From: Acidimicrobiaceae bacterium
GTDB taxonomy: Bacteria; Actinomycetota; Acidimicrobiia; Acidimicrobiales; RAAP-2
Direction of reading: 5' to 3'
DNA: 7,087 bases
Assembly (NCBI GenBank): GCA_003164275.1
Contig: PLSY01000302.1
Location: 1-7,087, forward strand
Part shown: in pieces, positions 5,667 to 7,087 of the stretch
Layout: every line of letters begins with the position of its first letter
How positions within the stretch are numbered: the first letter of the stretch is position 1
Notes under the pieces: generated by a model
Databases searched by the model: none
Told to the model about the DNA's origin: nothing
The model's input: only the letters and a program-made list of their open reading frames with translations
Made by a program: the position numbers and the translations under genes

Positions 5667-6992
5667 ATGCGTTTTCGTCGATGTTTCGCGGGGTTTGCCA
5701 TGGTCTTGGCCACGTCATTGGTGACGTTGGGGGTCACGCCGATTGCTGCTTCTGCGGCCACCACCGCCACAGCGTCTGAGATCGGCGTCACACCCACGAC
5801 CATCCATATCGCCGTGTTGGCCGATGTGAACACGCCGGCGGCACCAGGCCTGTTCAAGGGTTCGGTCATCGGGATCCAAGCCTTTGCCAAGTACGTCAAC
5901 GCAAACGGCGGTATTGCCGGGCGCAAGCTGGTGGTCGACTTTGTCGACACCCAGCTCTCGGCCGACCTGGCCCAACAGGGACTCATCCAGGCCTGCCAAA
6001 GTGACCTCGCCCTCGTGGGCACCAGTGCGTTGTTCCTTAACAACCTGGCGCCGATGCTGCAGTGCAAGAACAAGGCCGGGGCGGCGGTCGGCCTTCCCGA
6101 CTTCCCCGATGTGGAGAGTGACTTCGCCCATGCCTGCTCACCGGTCTCGTTCACCTATGCGGGTGACATCCTCCACTGCTCGACCAAGGACGCTCACCCA
6201 CAGACCTACACGGTGAACACGGGTGCCGAGCAGTATCTGGCCAAGAAGTACCACATGACGAAGGGGTCGTGGCTTTCGGGCGATGACATCAAAGGAACTC
6301 TCGATGCTACCTACCCGATTGTGGCCGCCGAGCAGGTCGGGCCCTATCCCTTGAAGGGCGAGAACTTCCTCGTCTCGGGAATCGCCCCGCAGTCGACCTA
6401 TACGCCCTATGTCGAGCGACTGCAGCAGTCAGGGACCCAGTACGTCGAAGACCTGGCCGCTTTGGGCTCCATGGTGCTGGTTAGGAAAGAGGCCGCCGTC
6501 CAAGGGATTACCGGGGTGAAGGCATGGACCTGTACTGAAATCTGCTACGACAAGAACTTCATCCAGCAGGGAGGAACTGCGGTCAACAACACCTTCGTGA
6601 CCCTCGGCTACGTGCCGCCAGAAGAGGCGAGCCTGAACAAGGCAACAGCCACCATGGTCAAGTACATCGGCAAGTCCAATGTGTCCGGATTCGCCACCGC
6701 CTCTTGGATCGAGGGCCTGCTGTTCCAAGATGCAGCCAATGCCGCGGTGGCTAAATACGGCGTGAACGGGCTCACCAGGGCAAACCTATTGACCGCCGTC
6801 CGGGGGATCCACAGCTTCAACGCGAACGGCATGCTCGGCAACGTCGATGTGGGTACCCAGCAGGAGTATCCGTGTTTCATGGAGATGCAGGTGCAGAATG
6901 GCAAGTACGTGCAGGTCTACCCGGCCAAGAAGGGCACCTTGGACTGCAAGAAGTCCAACTTGGTCACGACCAAGTACAACAACCAGTCGTAG
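5667..6992 (+). CDS. ABC transporter substrate-binding protein, LIV-type (Peripla_BP_6 fold), secreted
   Basis: This 441-residue protein should capture the solute outside the membrane and deliver it to the fused permease. Residues 1-30 form a Sec signal peptide: R-F-R-R, a hydrophobic core (about 8-27) and A-S-A at 28-30, with cleavage likely after A30. The only cysteine in the signal is C6, before the core, so there is no lipobox. The mature start (T-I-H-I-A-V-L-A-D, 45-53) and N-A-N-G-G-I-A-G-R-K (78-87) are typical of type I periplasmic-binding folds of this family, as is the closing strand region around 400-420. The mature chain has eight cysteines (110, 133, 157, 171, 289, 293, 403, 427), an even number that suits disulfides in an exported protein. 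It follows the ATPase gene by 195 bases and probably has its own promoter. The ligand cannot be assigned from sequence. Confidence 0.93.
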   Translation: MRFRRCFAGFAMVLATSLVTLGVTPIAASAATTATASEIGVTPTTIHIAVLADVNTPAAPGLFKGSVIGIQAFAKYVNANGGIAGRKLVVDFVDTQLSADLAQQGLIQACQSDLALVGTSALFLNNLAPMLQCKNKAGAAVGLPDFPDVESDFAHACSPVSFTYAGDILHCSTKDAHPQTYTVNTGAEQYLAKKYHMTKGSWLSGDDIKGTLDATYPIVAAEQVGPYPLKGENFLVSGIAPQSTYTPYVERLQQSGTQYVEDLAALGSMVLVRKEAAVQGITGVKAWTCTEICYDKNFIQQGGTAVNNTFVTLGYVPPEEASLNKATATMVKYIGKSNVSGFATASWIEGLLFQDAANAAVAKYGVNGLTRANLLTAVRGIHSFNANGMLGNVDVGTQQEYPCFMEMQVQNGKYVQVYPAKKGTLDCKKSNLVTTKYNNQS

Positions 6993-7027
6993 CCGGTTGG
7001 GGCGCCTCATCGCAGACAGGCGGCTTT
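6991..7027 (+). terminator. Weak terminator-like pairing after the binding-protein gene
   Basis: AGCCG (6991-6995) can pair with CGGCT (7021-7025), or alternatively CGCCT (7003-7007) with AGGCG (7018-7022), followed only by TTT (7025-7027). The T-run is too short for a strong intrinsic terminator, so this is a possibility rather than a firm call. Confidence 0.25.
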
Positions 7028-7064
7028 AGAGCACCCGGTATGTAGTTATATGAGTTGCTCTTAA
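7025..7064. repeat. Inverted repeat around an AT-rich, promoter-like stretch
   Basis: TTTAGAGCA (7025-7033) and TGCTCTTAA (7056-7064) are inverted copies matching at eight of nine positions, with a 22-base spacer. The spacer is AT-rich and contains TATATG (7047-7052), a possible -10 box, 16 bases after the weak -35-like TTTAGA (7025-7030). It could be an operator or promoter for a gene beyond the window, or a long-loop hairpin. No gene is visible in 6993-7087. Confidence 0.3.
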
Positions 7065-7087
7065 CCTCGATCCACCGACCGACGACC

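Noticed and set aside
5682..5684. Cysteine at residue 6 of the binding protein as a lipobox cysteine
   Set aside because: It lies before the hydrophobic core, whereas a lipobox cysteine follows the core. The A-S-A at 28-30 fits ordinary signal peptidase I cleavage.
1..7087. CRISPR arrays, tRNA or rRNA genes, insertion sequences and phage genes
   Set aside because: I found no regularly spaced repeats, tRNA-like cloverleaf, rRNA signature, transposase motif or attachment-site pattern anywhere in the window.

Overview
The window reads as a chromosomal segment of a high-GC bacterium. GC-ending codons dominate, and the two kinds of protein seen here (an amidohydrolase opening with a D-A-D-N-H motif, and a branched-chain-amino-acid-type ABC transporter built from fused subunits) are typical of Actinomycetota. 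Acidimicrobiia or a mycobacterium-like relative is my best guess; that placement is inference from protein style, not from a marker gene.

All four convincing genes are on the + strand. (1) 48-1226 is a cytoplasmic metal-dependent amidohydrolase of the Amidohydro_2 / ACMSD-like decarboxylase group. (2) 1227-1739 is a 513-base non-coding gap with many inverted repeats, including a possible three-way-junction fold at 1287-1388. (3) 1740-3908 is one permease polypeptide carrying a LivH-like half followed by a LivM-like half. (4) 3927-5471, after an 18-base gap, is one ATPase polypeptide carrying a LivG-like and then a LivF-like nucleotide-binding domain. (5) 5472-5666 is an AT-rich regulatory gap with a good promoter candidate, palindromes and a hairpin next to the ribosome binding site. 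(6) 5667-6992 is the secreted solute-binding protein. (7) 6993-7087 is a tail with weak terminator-like pairing and an inverted repeat that may belong to the next gene.

Together genes 3-6 make a complete HAAT/LIV-type uptake system reduced from five genes to three: an exported binding protein, one permease chain supplying both membrane halves, and one ATPase chain supplying both ATP sites. The substrate cannot be read from the sequence; this family takes branched-chain amino acids but also amides, urea and aromatic or other carboxylic acids. The amidohydrolase next door could process the imported compound, but the 513-base gap makes a shared transcript uncertain.

I did not find a clearly new biological system. 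The points most worth a second look are the double subunit fusion with a non-canonical ABC signature in the first ATPase half, the binding protein without a lipobox, and the two structured non-coding gaps.
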